Of a stretch of 64,000 bases of DNA, positions 1 through 7,720 are shown piece after piece. A program made the translations under genes and the position numbers. Location of the stretch: positions 1 to 64,000 of the forward strand of contig JAKSLX010000006.1 of assembly GCA_024400915.1 (NCBI GenBank), read 5' to 3'. The notes under the pieces are model-generated. The model did no database searches. It was given only the letters and a program-made list of their open reading frames with translations, and was not told the DNA's origin. Positions within the stretch are counted from its first letter, which is position 1; each line of letters begins with the position of its first letter. The DNA comes from Treponema sp. (lineage in GTDB: Bacteria > Spirochaetota > Spirochaetia > Treponematales > Treponemataceae).

Positions 1-2
1 TA

Positions 3-455
3 GCTCATACTAAATGGAATTGCAAATATCATATAGTGTTTGCACCAAAGTATAGGCGACAAATAATTTATGGAAAGATAAAAAGAGAGGTTGGTAAAAT
101 ACTACGAGAGTTATGTGAACGGAAAGGAGTGGAGATAATAGAAGCAGAATGTTGCCCCGATCACATACATATGCTAGTAAGCATACCGCCCAAATATAGC
201 GTATCAAGTATAATGGGATATCTAAAAGGAAAAAGCAGCCTAATGATATTCGATAGGTTCGCAAACCTAAAGTATAAATATGGAAATCGGCAATTCTGGT
301 GTCGCGGATATTTCGTGGATACAGTAGGAAGAAATAAAACTGCGATAGAAAAGTATATCAGAAATCAATTGATGGAAGATAAGGCATCAGAGCAGTTAGA
401 AATGAAAGAATTGTTTGACCCGTTTACGGGTGAGCCGACAAAAGGTGGCAAGTAA
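3..455 (+). CDS. tnpA: IS200-type transposase TnpA (5' end cut by window)
   Basis: This is a Y1 HUH single-strand transposase that cuts and rejoins the element ends as ssDNA. The frame is open to the window edge and reads AHTKWNCKYHIVFAPKYRRQ, the usual IS200 N-terminus, so the gene starts upstream; the GTG at 36 is internal. Counting from that GTG, the metal-binding His-x-His is H43-I-H45 and the catalytic Tyr is Y107 in KYIRNQ. About 150 residues are visible, close to full family length. All catalytic residues are present, so the enzyme may be active. No TnpB accessory gene follows. Confidence 0.93.
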   Translation, partial: AHTKWNCKYHIVFAPKYRRQIIYGKIKREVGKILRELCERKGVEIIEAECCPDHIHMLVSIPPKYSVSSIMGYLKGKSSLMIFDRFANLKYKYGNRQFWCRGYFVDTVGRNKTAIEKYIRNQLMEDKASEQLEMKELFDPFTGEPTKGGK

Positions 456-583
456 AATATAGGACGACAAAACCTATTCTAAAAATAAGCTGCTTTAGCA
501 GCAGCCAGAAAAAGTGGTGCGCATGGCAGTCGATTCAGTGCGCTATAGCGCTGGCCGGTAACAAAGGGTTACACCCGCAGAGC

Positions 584-608
584 AAACCACCGGCTGAGCC
601 GGTGGTTT
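584..608 (+). repeat. IS200 right-end hairpin
   Basis: AAACCACCGGCT and AGCCGGTGGTTT form a perfect 12-bp inverted repeat around one central base. It lies where IS200 TnpA recognises its right end, and it may also terminate transcription because T-rich sequence follows. Confidence 0.8.
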
Positions 609-668
609 TGATTGCATTTTTTTTTGGAAATTTTCCAGTTTTTTTATTTCATTGAAAATAATTTATAC

Positions 669-922
669 ATGCCAAAAGTGTTAGAAAAAAAACGGGTTCC
701 GTTATTTCTTTTTTTTCAAATGAAGGAAGCCCGATTGAGCCTTGTCATGTACATGTCAGAAAGTCTGGAAAACTTGCAAAATTATGGATTTCAGATATAG
801 TAAGTGTAGCTGATAATATTGGTTTTTCTGCTAAGGAAATTTCGGAATTACTGGCTATTGCAGAAGATAACATGGATATAATAAAGGAGGCCTGGAATGA
901 ATTTTTCAAAGGAAAATGCTAG
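669..922 (+). pseudogene. DUF4160 family protein, broken by two +1 shifts in homopolymers
   Basis: From the ATG at 669 the frame starts MPKVLEK and then is lost. One extra base in an A8 run (about 695-702) would restore NGFRYFFF. One extra base in a T8 run (about 708-715) would restore SNEGSPIEPCHVHV and the rest of a DUF4160 domain, ending at the TAG at 920-922. The repaired product is about 84 aa and keeps the conserved PCHVHV block. DUF4160 proteins are small and usually precede DUF2442 genes, as here. Both lesions are single-base expansions of 8-mers, so recent decay, slippage-based switching or a sequencing error are all possible. Confidence 0.75.
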
Positions 923-1160
923 GGCTGATAGAGTGTGGTTCGATCAGGATAATCTATGGCTTTCTTTAATTGACGGCAGAAAGCTTTCTGTCCCAAGAAT
1001 GTATTTCAAATCTTTTCAGGATGCTACTGATGAGCAGTTATCTGACTATGAGCTTAGTGGAAATGGAATAGGTATCCATTGGGATTCTATTGATGAAGAT
1101 ATATATGTTCCAAATCTGCTTATTGTAAATCCCAAAGAGGATGAACAGAAAACTGCATGA
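897..1160 (+). CDS. DUF2442 domain protein
   Basis: This 87-aa protein matches DUF2442 in layout: a beta-rich N-terminus with the RVWFDQDNLWLSLIDGRKLSVP segment split over residues 12-33, and the C-terminal GNGIGIHWDSIDEDIYVPNL signature. A strong ribosome binding site, AAGGAGG at 884-890, lies inside the end of the DUF4160 frame, and the two frames overlap by 26 bases, implying translational coupling. DUF4160-DUF2442 pairs are widespread and have been suggested to be toxin-antitoxin modules; the biochemical role is not established. This partner is intact although the upstream one is broken. Confidence 0.85.
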   Translation: MNFSKENARADRVWFDQDNLWLSLIDGRKLSVPRMYFKSFQDATDEQLSDYELSGNGIGIHWDSIDEDIYVPNLLIVNPKEDEQKTA

Positions 1161-1206
1161 GGCAACATTAAAAAAAGCATTTCCTAAAGACTTATGAATA
1201 TAACTC

Positions 1207-1235
1207 TTTAAAATCCCTGAATTATTTGCTATATT
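1207..1235 (+). promoter_or_regulatory. Promoter of small RNA A
   Basis: TTTAAA (1207-1212), a 17-base spacer, then TATATT (1230-1235). The same -35, spacer and -10 recur before RNA B at 3706-3734, and a TTGACT-17-TATATT version precedes RNA C at 29913-29941. Confidence 0.7.
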
Positions 1236-1241
1236 AAAAGA

Positions 1242-1338
1242 AGGAAGTGCCCAAACATTTGGTCACCTCCACTGGGTTTTTATCACCTTAACCGGTGACA
1301 GCCGCCTCAGTGTGTTGGACTGCGGCGGCATTTTTTTT
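1242..1338 (+). ncRNA. Small RNA A, probable type I antitoxin (antisense to small peptide mRNA)
   Basis: A promoter ends 7 bases before the predicted start GGAAGTGCC. The RNA then shows a stem formed by CCCA and TGGG around a CACCTCC loop, a second hairpin TCACC/GGTGA, and a GC-rich terminator (GCCGCC at 1301-1306 with GGCGGC at 1324-1329) followed by T8. It ends exactly where the oppositely oriented 32-aa hydrophobic ORF ends. The mRNA 3' region and this RNA would therefore be complementary over their full overlap, the arrangement of txpA/RatA-like type I systems. A close copy lies at 3741 and a diverged one at 29948. Confidence 0.7.
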
Positions 1339-1435
1339 ACTCTTCCTTTTTCTTCTTGAAATAAGAGAGAGCAGTTATTACAGTACTAATTACCGTTGCA
1401 ACGCAAGTCACAACAAGAATAATCATTTCTGCCAT
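1337..1435 (-). CDS. Small hydrophobic peptide, putative holin-like type I toxin
   Basis: This is a 32-aa ORF: MAEMIILVV, a run of Val/Thr/Ile/Ala forming one membrane helix (about residues 4-25), then a basic-acidic tail KKKKEE. The composition and size are those of peptides annotated as holin-like toxins in type I toxin-antitoxin loci. A GGGGGT ribosome binding site lies 6 bases before the ATG. The mRNA would run leftward into the region opposite small RNA A, which ends at the stop codon. Its own 5' region also contains GGAAGTGCC on the minus strand (near 1512), mirroring the start of the antisense RNA. Function is inferred from layout only. Confidence 0.7.
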   Translation of the reverse strand: MAEMIILVVTCVATVISTVITALSYFKKKKEE

Positions 1436-1623
1436 AACATTACCCCCGTTAGCTTTATTCGGCATTAAGCCGTTAAAGAGTCCCGAGAGATGGCCGCCTG
1501 TTCAGGCACTTCCTGTATAAATTATTTTCTTTAAAAGATATTTTTAGTCAGTTTTTTAATTTGTTTTTCAAAAATAAAAGATACAAGGACACAGGGACAG
1601 ACCTCTATGAATTTTTTGCTGCA

Positions 1624-1672
1624 TAAAAAAAAAGGTCTTGCACCGAGGTGGCATCCTCAATGCAAGACCTTT
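1624..1672 (-). terminator. Rho-independent terminator of the SPFH gene
   Basis: AAAGGTCTTGCA and TGCAAGACCTTT form a 12-bp stem. The A-run at 1625-1633 reads as a U-tract on the minus strand, after the stop of the gene at 1700. Confidence 0.85.
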
Positions 1673-1699
1673 ATCATTTACATTTTAACTTCTGCAAAA

Positions 1700-2635
1700 T
1701 TATCTTTTTGCTTCAGGCAGGTTTACGATTCCGCCTGCTGCAGTTAAAGGAATGTATTCCGGTACCTGTCTTCCGTCCCAGCGCTTTGCACGTTCAAGTT
1801 CAATTTCAAGTTCCTTGAGCTTGATTTCAACCTGATAGTTCTGTGCAACCTTTGAGTTGTAGTAGGCAACAGCATCAGCTTCCACTTTTTTAGCTTCGGC
1901 TTCTTTCTGTGCCTTGATGAGGGCAGCTTCCGCTTCCTGTTCAATGGCAGCCTTCTTTGCTTCAGCTTCCTTAACCTGTTTCTGTGCATTCTGTTCTGCA
2001 AGCTTAAGGTCCTGTTCTGCTTTCTTTACTTCCTGTGCACGGTTTGCAGTTTCCTTGATCTGCTTGTCAAAGTCGTCTGACCAGTCCCAGTTTGTAATTG
2101 TTGTCTGGGAAATCGCAATAGGGTAGTCAGCCATGCGGGTGAGCATTGCATCAGCAACACGGCCTGTAACTTCATTCTGCTTTTCAACAAGGTCGTAGAT
2201 TGAATACTGGCCTACAGTTTCCTTGAGGGAGGCCTTAACGTTGTCGCGCATTGCACTCTGAATCACAGTATCATTAAGGTATCTTGTAACGATATCCATG
2301 ATGCGCTTTTCATCGTAAACATAGCGAACTGCAACAGTACTTCCTACAGTCTGCATGTCCTTTGTGATTGCTCCGTCACTTCCGCATGAAAAAGAAACTT
2401 CGTATGTCTTTGGTTCAAGACGGAATTTCCTGATCTTTGTGATGAACGGAACATGCCATACCATCCCTGGCTGAATTACATCACCCTGAACCTGACCGAG
2501 CTTTACTTCTACTCCGCGTTCATTTGGATTTACGACAGTACAGCTTGACGGAAAAACCACCAAACCGATGATTACGATTGCCACAAGCAAAACGATTCCG
2601 CCAATGTTTCTGTTTGAGAACTTCTGAACTTCCAT
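1700..2635 (-). CDS. SPFH/Band 7 (prohibitin-like) membrane protein
   Basis: This 311-aa protein has one N-terminal membrane helix (about residues 10-30), a CTVVNPNERGVEVKLGQVQG segment typical of the Band 7 domain start, the SPFH domain to about residue 190, and an Ala/Glu/Lys-rich coiled coil to about 270. SPFH proteins form membrane-bound oligomeric cages that organise lipids or proteases; no partner protease lies next to it. FPSSC just after the helix could be a relaxed spirochaetal lipobox, but topology as a simple anchor is as likely. A strong AAGGAGGG ribosome binding site precedes the ATG. It appears monocistronic, with its own terminator. Confidence 0.9.
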   Translation of the reverse strand: MEVQKFSNRNIGGIVLLVAIVIIGLVVFPSSCTVVNPNERGVEVKLGQVQGDVIQPGMVWHVPFITKIRKFRLEPKTYEVSFSCGSDGAITKDMQTVGSTVAVRYVYDEKRIMDIVTRYLNDTVIQSAMRDNVKASLKETVGQYSIYDLVEKQNEVTGRVADAMLTRMADYPIAISQTTITNWDWSDDFDKQIKETANRAQEVKKAEQDLKLAEQNAQKQVKEAEAKKAAIEQEAEAALIKAQKEAEAKKVEADAVAYYNSKVAQNYQVEIKLKELEIELERAKRWDGRQVPEYIPLTAAGGIVNLPEAKR

Positions 2636-2718
2636 AAGGAAACCCTCCTTAGAATATAAAATCTAATAAGGGAAAATAATTAAATAAATTGTATTTGTCA
2701 AGAAAATGGATTTGTAAA

Positions 2719-3651
2719 CTATTCTTTTTTCAATTTGTTTATGAGTTCTGGATGATATTCAAAATGCATGTTATCCCAAATTGCCCAATAGCCGCCCCAG
2801 ATGAATCCCTCGCTTTCAAAGGCATCTATGATTTCTTTTGGGGGCATCCATCTTCCTTTTATTGAAGTCATCATCCATCTTTCAGGATTTTTGTCCCTTG
2901 CCCAGCTCCAGAAAACTTCGCCACCATGATATGCAACGGGAAGAACATCAACTGCGATTCCAAGGCTGTGGAAGGATTTTCTTTTTGTTCCGTCAATCTG
3001 TCGCCAGTTGTAGGCAGCTGCACTTTTAAGTTCCTTGATGAAGGTTTTTACTTCTGGAGATTTCTTTTCTGCTTCGAGGATTTTTGCCTCAACATTTTTC
3101 AGCGGCTCAAGAATTCTTTCGTGTACTCTTGTTCCTTTGCCAAGGAATTTTATTGTGATTATGTGGGGTTCGATTTTTGCCCTGCTGTAGCTTGCATATA
3201 CTGCATCAAAAAAGAACATAGGGGTTCCAGGTGCCTTCTTTCGGTTTTTTACTGTCCCGTATTCTTTGAGTGTTGCAATTTCCTCTTCCGTAAAAGTTTT
3301 CGGATCCCTGAGTTCATTGCTGTATTTGTATACTACATGCCAGTAATTTTCTCTATTGATCAATTCTTCTTCTGGCAAAACTGAACCTTCTGCCCAGTAA
3401 AAAATCTGCGGGGTTCCATAATTTTCAAAGCTGATTATCCAGTCGTTTTTTTCTTCACTGTATTCAGCCTGAATTTTTATGTCGGAATAAGAGTCCATCA
3501 AAATCTGAAGATCTTCGGGAATTGTTCTTTCTGGTTTCGGTACTGGCTTTGGTTCTTCTGATTTTGATTTGTTCTTTTTTCTGAATCCCCAACCATAGGC
3601 AGGTAAAAGAAGTGAGGCCTGTAGCAGAATCAAAATCAAATTTTTAAGCAT
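2719..3651 (-). CDS. M15-family D,D/L,D-peptidase, exported
   Basis: This 310-aa protein has an N-terminal signal segment (residues 1-20) and a Lys/Pro-rich linker. The C-terminal M15 peptidase domain carries the zinc-binding pattern SFHSLGIAVD (H228, D235) and MHFEY (H296), as in VanY/endolysin-type carboxypeptidases and endopeptidases. It should cut peptidoglycan stem peptides outside the membrane. The roughly 150-residue middle part is not recognised. TATAAT (3658-3663, minus strand) ends 6 bases before the ATG with no Shine-Dalgarno between, so the mRNA may be leaderless. Confidence 0.85.
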   Translation of the reverse strand: MLKNLILILLQASLLLPAYGWGFRKKNKSKSEEPKPVPKPERTIPEDLQILMDSYSDIKIQAEYSEEKNDWIISFENYGTPQIFYWAEGSVLPEEELINRENYWHVVYKYSNELRDPKTFTEEEIATLKEYGTVKNRKKAPGTPMFFFDAVYASYSRAKIEPHIITIKFLGKGTRVHERILEPLKNVEAKILEAEKKSPEVKTFIKELKSAAAYNWRQIDGTKRKSFHSLGIAVDVLPVAYHGGEVFWSWARDKNPERWMMTSIKGRWMPPKEIIDAFESEGFIWGGYWAIWDNMHFEYHPELINKLKKE

Positions 3652-3705
3652 ATTTCAATTATACCTGTTTTTCTTTTGAAAATCGAGGTTGTGGGGGAAA
3701 AGGTC

Positions 3706-3734
3706 TTTAAATTATTTTGGTTATTTACTATATT
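3706..3734 (+). promoter_or_regulatory. Promoter of small RNA B
   Basis: TTTAAA (3706-3711), 17 bases, TATATT (3729-3734): identical in elements and spacing to the promoter of small RNA A. Confidence 0.7.
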
Positions 3735-3740
3735 AAAAAA

Positions 3741-3837
3741 GGAAGTGCCCAAACATTTGGTCACCTCCACTGGGTTTTTATCACCTTAACCGGTGACAGC
3801 CGCCACAGTGTGTGAGACTGGGGCGGCATTTTTTTTT
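3741..3837 (+). ncRNA. Small RNA B, orphan copy of the type I antitoxin-like RNA
   Basis: It is nearly identical to small RNA A from the start GGAAGTGCCC through the second hairpin, with compensating or neutral changes only in the terminator loop (GCCGCC at 3799-3804 with GGCGGC at 3822-3827, then a T-run). Beyond the terminator only the last codons of the toxin frame remain on the minus strand (KKEE then stop); the rest has diverged. It is therefore an antisense RNA that has lost its target gene in cis. It may still act on the locus A mRNA in trans. Confidence 0.65.
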
Positions 3838-3858
3838 ACTCTTCCTTTTTCCTCACCG

Positions 3859-3887
3859 TTGAAAAACTCCCATATCTTTTCTATAAT
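3859..3887 (+). promoter_or_regulatory. gatB promoter
   Basis: TTGAAA (3859-3864), 17 bases, TATAAT (3882-3887), about 27 bases before the gatB start. The ribosome binding site is AGGAAA. Confidence 0.75.
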
Positions 3888-3914
3888 ATATGCAAAATTT
3901 TTCTAGGAAATATT

Positions 3915-5453
3915 ATGGCTATTGAAAAATATGAAGTTGTAATTGGATGCGAAATCCATACTCAGTTGCTTACAAAAACAAAGGCTTTCTGTGCCTGTGA
4001 AAACCGTTACGGCGGAATGCCAAATACACGCGTATGTCCTGTATGTCTCGGACTTCCTGGTGCCATGCCACGCATTTCAAAAGGCTATGTTGAACTTGGT
4101 GCCGTAGCAGGCCATGCTCTCAACTGTAAAATCGCACGCTTTACAAAATTTGACCGCAAGCATTATTTCTATCCTGACCTTGCAAAAGGCTATCAGATCA
4201 CTCAGTACGATATTCCTCTCTGTACAGACGGATATGTTGACCTTCCAATGATCCACTATCCTGAAGAAGAAAGGGCTGGAGGTGCCAAATGCCGTCCAAC
4301 AAATTTCAAGGGTGAACCATGTATCGTTGAAGATGGAAAATATCGCCGTGTCCGCGTTGAACGCATTCACCTTGAGGAAGACGTAGGTAAGTCACTTCAC
4401 TTGCAGGGTGCACACTCATACATCGACTACAACCGCTGTGGTACACCGCTCATCGAAATCGTTACAAAGCCTGATATGACTTCTGGAGAAGAAGCTGCAT
4501 TGTTCTTCCAGACAGTTCAGGAAATCCTTCGCTATGTAAAAGTTACAAACGGTAACCTTGAAGAAGGTAACATGCGCTGTGACGCCAACATCAACCTTAA
4601 CGTTTGGGAAGACGGAAAGGTTTACCACACACCGATTTCGGAAATCAAGAACCTTAACTCATTCCGCACCATCAAGGATGCATGTGCCTACGAAGCAAAG
4701 AGGCAGCTTGAAGAATTCATCAACGACCGTCAGGAATTCAATGCCGGATTCAAGGTAACAATGGGTTGGGATGATGAAAAGAAGCAGACTGTAGTTCAGC
4801 GTACAAAGAACTCTTTTGTAGACTACCGCTTTGTTGTTGAACCAGACATCAAGCCATTTACAGTAGAAGAAGAACTCATCAAGCGCGCCTTTGACCGCGT
4901 AGGTGAACTTCCAGAAGCAAAGAGAACCCGCCTTAAGAAGGAATACGGACTTTCTGACTTTGACGTTCAGACTTTGACAACAAGCCGCGACCTTGCAATG
5001 TGGTTTGAAGATGCTGCAAAGAATGCAAAGGATGTTAAAAAAGTTGCCAACTGGATTCTTGCTGAACTTCTTGCTGTCCTTAACGAACAGAAGAAGACAA
5101 TCGCTGATGTTACAATCACACCTGCACACATTACAGAACTTGTTAACCTTATCGCTGACAAGAAAATTACCGGTGCACAGGGTAAGACTGTATTTGCAAA
5201 GATGCTTGAGACAAACAAGATGCCTTCAGTAATTGCAAAGGAAGAGGGTATGGAAGTTGTTGCAGACGAAGGTGCCATCGAAGCCATTGTTGATACAGTA
5301 ATCGCAAACAATCCTAAAGCTGTGGCAGACTACAAGGGCGGAAAGACAAATGTTGTCGGCTGGCTCTGTGGTCAGGTCATGAAGGAATCAAAGGGCAAAG
5401 CAAATCCTGCAGTTGCAAGCAAGCTTGTTGCCGCAAAACTTGCTGCGCTTTAA
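3915..5453 (+). CDS. gatB: Aspartyl/glutamyl-tRNA amidotransferase subunit B
   Basis: GatB is the kinase/transamidase subunit of the GatCAB complex, which converts Asp-tRNA(Asn) or Glu-tRNA(Gln) to the amide. The 512-aa length is slightly above the usual 475-490. The N-terminus YEVVIGCEIHTQL, the Cys cluster FCACENRYGG...RVCPVCLGLPG that binds zinc in the family, HYFYPDLAKGYQITQYD, and the C-terminal YqeY-like helical tail are all present. Neither gatA nor gatC lies beside it, so the complex is encoded at split loci. It has its own promoter and terminator. Confidence 0.97.
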   Translation: MAIEKYEVVIGCEIHTQLLTKTKAFCACENRYGGMPNTRVCPVCLGLPGAMPRISKGYVELGAVAGHALNCKIARFTKFDRKHYFYPDLAKGYQITQYDIPLCTDGYVDLPMIHYPEEERAGGAKCRPTNFKGEPCIVEDGKYRRVRVERIHLEEDVGKSLHLQGAHSYIDYNRCGTPLIEIVTKPDMTSGEEAALFFQTVQEILRYVKVTNGNLEEGNMRCDANINLNVWEDGKVYHTPISEIKNLNSFRTIKDACAYEAKRQLEEFINDRQEFNAGFKVTMGWDDEKKQTVVQRTKNSFVDYRFVVEPDIKPFTVEEELIKRAFDRVGELPEAKRTRLKKEYGLSDFDVQTLTTSRDLAMWFEDAAKNAKDVKKVANWILAELLAVLNEQKKTIADVTITPAHITELVNLIADKKITGAQGKTVFAKMLETNKMPSVIAKEEGMEVVADEGAIEAIVDTVIANNPKAVADYKGGKTNVVGWLCGQVMKESKGKANPAVASKLVAAKLAAL

Positions 5454-5477
5454 GCAGAGCTTTTGATAGCATTGATG

Positions 5478-5506
5478 AAAGGTCTTCTTAGGAAGGCCTT
5501 TTTTTT
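5478..5506 (+). terminator. Terminator after gatB
   Basis: AAAGGTCTTC and GGAAGGCCTTT pair (one G-T) around TTA and are followed by T8. Confidence 0.85.
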
Positions 5507-5587
5507 ATGGAAAATCAAGTTTTATGAATTATAATTGTTGTCAGATATCTAGTGGATTTGGCATGAAGTCCGAATTTTTTGAGGTGA

Positions 5588-7654
5588 ATGATGACATTAG
5601 CAAGACGTTCTATTATTACTATTTCCATTCCGGTATTTGTAATTTCTGTTCTGATTTTCAGCATCATTAATTCTACAATTCAGAAATATGTAAATACCAT
5701 TGAGAAATCGCAGCTTGAATTAAAGAGCAGGGCAATTTCCCTGAACATAAACATGGAACTGGACAACAAAAGCGGAGTTCTTTCCGATGCCAGTTCCTTC
5801 ATAAAATCGGCCTTTGATGATTCCGCATTGATAGAATCTGTCCTTGTGGATCTTTCAGGCAGGTTTCCTGATACCAACGGATTCTATGCAGGTTTTGCTG
5901 ACGGCCGTTATATTGATGGCGGCGGATGGGTTCCGGAAGAAGGCTGGGATGCAAGAACACGCGAATGGTATACAAGCGGAATTGGCGTCAAGGACAAGGT
6001 TGTTTTTTCTTCGCCATATATGGATTCCAGCACAGGTTTGTCTTGTGTAAGCCTTTCACGTTCACTTCAGGATTCCCAGGGAAAAACTGGCGGTGTAGTT
6101 GCCTTTGATTTTTCATTCAATATCATTGATGCCTTGATCAACAGGGAAGTTGAAGAATCCCAGACATGCTTCATCATTGATTCCGTCGGAAATTTTGTCT
6201 ATGACAGAAAATACACGATTGATGATTCATTGCTTAAAATTGAAAACAGTAAATACTCGGAACTTGCACAGAAACTATTGACGGGCGTGGTTCCGTTTGA
6301 AGCCTATGCATACGATGGCGGCAGGTATTACTTTGAATCTGCTAAAATTGAAAATACAGACTGGTTCCTTGTAATTGGAATTCCACAGCATGAAGTCATC
6401 GGTTTTTCAAAAATGGTAAGGACCGTACTCATCATCGGATTTGCAATACTTCTGCTGGTTGTTCTTCTGATCATTTCGGTATTGCTTACAAAATCAACAA
6501 ATCCTCTGCGGAATACGGCCAATGCGTTCATGGACATTTCTCAGGGGAACGCTGATCTTACGACAAGGATTGAAGTATCTTCCAAAGATGAAGTGGGCCG
6601 TGTAGTTTCGGGGTTCAACGACTTTGTTGCAAAACTCCATGGCATTGTGAGCAAGATCAAGAACACGACAAATGTGCTCACTGTTGCTGATTCTGAACTT
6701 CAGGACAGTACAAGAAACACAAGCTCGTCAATCTCAGAAATCATCATGAACATTCAGAATGTTGGAAAACAGATCATGAAGCAGAGCGACTGTGTTGGAG
6801 AAACAAGTAATGCCGTAAATGTGATATCGAACAGTGTCGAAAGCCTTGAATCCATGATCGAAAACCAGGTACACAGTGTTGCGCAGGCAAGTTCCGCAGT
6901 CGAGGAGATGATCGGAAACATTACCAGTGTAAACAATTCCGTTGCCCAGATGTACAATTCCTTTGAAGATTTCAATTTGCAGACACAGCAGGGTGTAGAA
7001 GTTCAGCAGAAGGTAGACAGGTTCATTACTCAGATTACGGAACAGTCAAAGCTGCTTCAGGAAGCAAATACCGTCATTGCGAATATTGCAAGCCAGACGA
7101 ATCTCCTTGCCATGAATGCTGCGATCGAAGCCGCCCATGCAGGTGAATCTGGAAAAGGATTCAGTGTTGTTGCCGATGAGATCAGAAAACTTTCGGAAAC
7201 ATCTACCGCACAGTCAAAGACAATCGGCGAACAGTTGAATAATATCAGCGATACCATCGTGAACATTGTCAACGGCTCTTCTGAATCAAGCAAGATTTTC
7301 AAATCGGTATCTGAAAAAATCATTCTCACCAATGACCTTGTCCGTCAGATAAAGGCTGCTATGGATGAATCCCAGATCGGTTCACAGCAGATCCTCGAAT
7401 CCCTGAGCGTGATGAGTTCTGCAACAAGTGAAGTAAGGGATTCTTCCATGAAGATGGAGTCGGAAAAGAAATCCATCAACAATCAGATCGCAAAGCTTCT
7501 TGAAGTAACTGAAAGCATGAAAAAGAGTGTTGATGAGATGCAGTCTGGAGCAGAGCAGATTGACAGGACCGGCGTAAAGCTTACGGAAATTTCAATGCAG
7601 GTAAGACAGTCCATTGCCGACATCGGAGAGCAGATAAACGAATTTAAAGTCTGA
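5588..7654 (+). CDS. Methyl-accepting chemotaxis protein with amino-acid-type dCache domain
   Basis: This 688-aa transmembrane chemoreceptor has TM1 at about residues 9-28, a periplasmic dCache domain to about 275, TM2 at 279-303, a HAMP domain, then a long MCP signalling coiled coil. The hairpin tip QTNLLAMNAAIEAAHAGESG lies near residue 500 and contacts CheA/CheW. In the distal-to-ligand pocket R125-x-W127-Y128, Y144-x-D146 and D174 match the amino-acid-binding signature of dCache_1AA sensors such as PctA, so an amino acid ligand is likely. The start is the first of two adjacent ATGs after GAGGTGA. The gene is monocistronic. Confidence 0.93.
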   Translation: MMTLARRSIITISIPVFVISVLIFSIINSTIQKYVNTIEKSQLELKSRAISLNINMELDNKSGVLSDASSFIKSAFDDSALIESVLVDLSGRFPDTNGFYAGFADGRYIDGGGWVPEEGWDARTREWYTSGIGVKDKVVFSSPYMDSSTGLSCVSLSRSLQDSQGKTGGVVAFDFSFNIIDALINREVEESQTCFIIDSVGNFVYDRKYTIDDSLLKIENSKYSELAQKLLTGVVPFEAYAYDGGRYYFESAKIENTDWFLVIGIPQHEVIGFSKMVRTVLIIGFAILLLVVLLIISVLLTKSTNPLRNTANAFMDISQGNADLTTRIEVSSKDEVGRVVSGFNDFVAKLHGIVSKIKNTTNVLTVADSELQDSTRNTSSSISEIIMNIQNVGKQIMKQSDCVGETSNAVNVISNSVESLESMIENQVHSVAQASSAVEEMIGNITSVNNSVAQMYNSFEDFNLQTQQGVEVQQKVDRFITQITEQSKLLQEANTVIANIASQTNLLAMNAAIEAAHAGESGKGFSVVADEIRKLSETSTAQSKTIGEQLNNISDTIVNIVNGSSESSKIFKSVSEKIILTNDLVRQIKAAMDESQIGSQQILESLSVMSSATSEVRDSSMKMESEKKSINNQIAKLLEVTESMKKSVDEMQSGAEQIDRTGVKLTEISMQVRQSIADIGEQINEFKV

Positions 7655-7660
7655 TAAAAA

Positions 7661-7689
7661 TTGATATTTTGGTATCTCCATTTTATAAT
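7661..7689 (+). promoter_or_regulatory. Promoter of GH3 gene
   Basis: TTGATA (7661-7666), 17 bases, TATAAT (7684-7689), 31 bases before the chosen ATG. Confidence 0.75.
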
Positions 7690-7720
7690 TACAGAAGTAT
7701 AGTTAGCTATGGAGGTCATT

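Larger units (their letters stand above)
1..609 (+). mobile_element. IS200/IS605-family insertion sequence, left end outside window
   Basis: The element holds a single HUH transposase gene followed by about 150 bases of noncoding right end. That end finishes in a near-perfect palindrome at 584-608, the layout of tnpA-only IS200 elements. There are no terminal inverted repeats or target duplications, as expected for this family. The left end lies before base 1. The exact right cleavage site, expected just after the hairpin, cannot be fixed from one copy. The element sits immediately upstream of a degenerate DUF4160/DUF2442 pair. Confidence 0.85.

Noticed and set aside
612..800. 62-aa open frame after the IS element
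   Set aside because: Its second half is the out-of-frame reading of the DUF4160 gene, and the first part is AT-rich noncoding sequence. The pseudogene explains it better.
5544..5563. Sigma-54 promoter before the chemoreceptor gene
   Set aside because: TTTGGCA resembles the -24 box, but the -12 GC is missing at the required spacing.
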